Shown here one piece after another: positions 62,780-64,000 of a DNA stretch of 64,000 nt. A program made the position numbers and the translations under genes. This DNA comes from Planctomycetaceae bacterium (GTDB taxonomy: Bacteria; Planctomycetota; Planctomycetia; Pirellulales; Pirellulaceae). The notes under the pieces were generated by a model, which worked only from the letters and a program-made list of their open reading frames with translations, ran no database searches and was not told the origin of the DNA. Location of the stretch: assembly GCA_016794985.1 (NCBI GenBank), contig JAEUIQ010000027.1, positions 55,136-119,135 on the forward strand. Reading direction: 5' to 3'. Position 1 is the first letter of the stretch. Each line of letters begins with the position of its first letter.

Positions 62780-63745
62780 TTACCGATCGTTGTCGATTGG
62801 GCCAATGTATTCTTTCGCGATCACGACGTTGTCGAAGTAGACGATGTTCTCTTCTTGTTTCGTCCAACGATCCGTGACGTAGCTTTCCAAAGTGAATGCG
62901 TTGGCCATCAGCTTCGGATTGGTCCGCCAATTGAACCCACGCCAATGACCACGTAATTCGCCATCGATCCAGAAAGCCTGCTGGCCATCAGATTTGCCAG
63001 GCGTGTTGTGTACGAGCATGAATTCAACACAGACCCATTTACCCCGTTCAATATTAGGCTGTGAAGCAGGTCGAAAGCCATTGCCCCAATACTTTTTGTC
63101 GGGACTGGCGCTCATCTTGTGCCAATAGGAATAAAAGTTCCATTGCCCCGGCGGCTTCCACTCGCCCCAATTTCCCCATGGTTCGATTGCGGTTGAGAAG
63201 CGACCTTCGCCATCGGGCAACTGCCCTGCCCCGCCGAACCCACTCCAACGGTCGCCGCCTTGCAACGACTTGTTGGCCCGCAGCGTGCAAAAGTGATGAA
63301 CGTAGTCGCAGTTGGGATGAAACTTGGTGTAGAAGCGAATATGGAGTCGATCACTGGATTCGAACCACTTCGTCAATCCGCCGCCGGTTGAAGACTTCAG
63401 TCGAGCAGTTACTTGCAACGAACGTTTGCCTAACTTTGCGTCCGCTGCGGACTCGTCTACCCAGGCCAAAGATTGCTGATCGCGGTCACTGATCTCGTCC
63501 CACTTTGCCCCCATTTCGCCCAATTCAAAATCATCGGCAAAGATGATTGACGGATGCGAATCGAAACCCGAAACCGACTTCAATCGAGCCGCCAAACCAG
63601 TTCCCTGTGGCAAATCACTTTCGGACACCAGTTCGATAACATCCAGTGTCGCTGAATCTTGCGCGTCGGAAATCGATACGCCAACAAATCCAATACATCC
63701 GACCACCCAAGCAACCGACCGCACGAGTCGGGAACACATGCACAT
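62780..63745 (-). CDS. Secreted lectin/glucanase-fold protein
   Basis: 321 residues. Signal peptide LVRSVAWVVGCIGFVGVSISDA. The mature protein is beta-rich with Trp/Gly motifs typical of concanavalin-like lectin folds: IIFADDFELGEMGAKWDEIS, LHIRFYTKFHPNCDYVHHFC, GKWVCVEFMLVHNTPGKSDG, AFWIDGELRGHWRGFNWR, NIVYFDNVVIAKEYIGPI. Similar proteins in planctomycetes are secreted and probably bind or cut polysaccharide. No certain catalytic motif seen. Confidence 0.8.
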   Translation of the reverse strand: MCMCSRLVRSVAWVVGCIGFVGVSISDAQDSATLDVIELVSESDLPQGTGLAARLKSVSGFDSHPSIIFADDFELGEMGAKWDEISDRDQQSLAWVDESAADAKLGKRSLQVTARLKSSTGGGLTKWFESSDRLHIRFYTKFHPNCDYVHHFCTLRANKSLQGGDRWSGFGGAGQLPDGEGRFSTAIEPWGNWGEWKPPGQWNFYSYWHKMSASPDKKYWGNGFRPASQPNIERGKWVCVEFMLVHNTPGKSDGQQAFWIDGELRGHWRGFNWRTNPKLMANAFTLESYVTDRWTKQEENIVYFDNVVIAKEYIGPIDNDR

Positions 63746-64000
63746 AAACTTTCCTTAGTCATTTCCACCCGAATGGCACACAAGCATAACCCGCGTGTCG
63801 TGCATGATAACATATTTGATCGAGAGTTTGTTTTTTCGAACGGCAGCCGGGTCAAACCCAAAACAAGAGTTGCCCTGTCGCGTCACTTGAGCCGATTGAT
63901 GTTCTCGGTCTCAAGCGGTCCTGGATTCGGCTACTGTGAGGCGGCCGTTTGGACGGGGCAGAGCAACTCTTGGCTGGCGGTCGTTCGATTGGCGAGGTTC
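63746..64000. other. Right-edge region, no confident gene
   Basis: Leader region of the secreted lectin-fold gene. The last 88 bases could hold the 3' end of a minus-strand gene entering from the right (TGA at 63913-63915), but two other frames are open as well, so no call is made. Confidence 0.35.

Noticed and set aside
63913..64000. Gene entering from the right edge on the minus strand
   Set aside because: Only 88 bases and three open frames; cannot be decided.

Overview
The window looks like a planctomycete chromosome, probably of the Pirellulales type. The support is the neighbouring DUF1501 and PSD1/DUF1549/DUF1553 secreted genes (34.9-39.6 kb), a secreted-protein-rich gene set, abundant signalling proteins (Hanks-type kinase, FHA-GGDEF, GGDEF-EAL, CHASE4 histidine kinase), and large hypothetical proteins separated by long, repeat-filled gaps. 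No rRNA, tRNA, CRISPR array or complete transposase was recognised.

Layout. 0-8.2 kb is ordinary chromosome: a secreted helical-repeat protein cut by the left edge, two coupled membrane proteins, malate dehydrogenase and an isolated ribosomal protein L24 gene. 8.2-34.4 kb is an accessory island. It holds a large unknown protein, a small DNA-binding-like protein, a SABATH-like methyltransferase, a tiny membrane protein, a membrane-anchored vWA/PKD protein, a tubulin-like GTPase, a small charged protein, an E1/ThiF-like enzyme, an ECF-like sigma factor, an unknown protein, an ATPase-less Lon-like peptidase, a truncated NACHT NTPase, an FGE-sulfatase-domain protein on the other strand, a cytosolic subtilase facing a small I9-inhibitor-like gene, a YbjN/L12-like protein and an orphan VirD4-type ATPase. 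The island is laced with several families of tandem and palindromic repeats. 34.4-64 kb is again mostly ordinary: DUF1501/PSD1 pair, two-component and c-di-GMP genes, a flavin-dependent halogenase-like oxidoreductase, ferrochelatase, a CbiX/SirB chelatase, a lipoprotein, PilZ, NadD, a YdiJ-like FAD/Fe-S dehydrogenase, a frameshifted RelA/SpoT-like gene, a kinase plus FHA-GGDEF pair, a transglutaminase-like protein and a secreted lectin-fold protein.

The most interesting signal is regulatory. Five copies of CCCCAAAT(C/T)-N13-ACTT(A/G)(A/T), all on the + strand with identical spacing, stand 39-77 bases before the starts of five island genes (8661, 11500, 13474, 13859, 32943). A sigma factor gene lies in the same island. 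I infer that these genes form one regulon, and that the vWA + tubulin-like + E1-like + methyltransferase set, with Lon-like peptidase and NACHT genes nearby, is a candidate undescribed membrane-to-cytoplasm system, possibly for conflict or stress. The function is inference. The domains, motif copies and gene order are read directly from the sequence.
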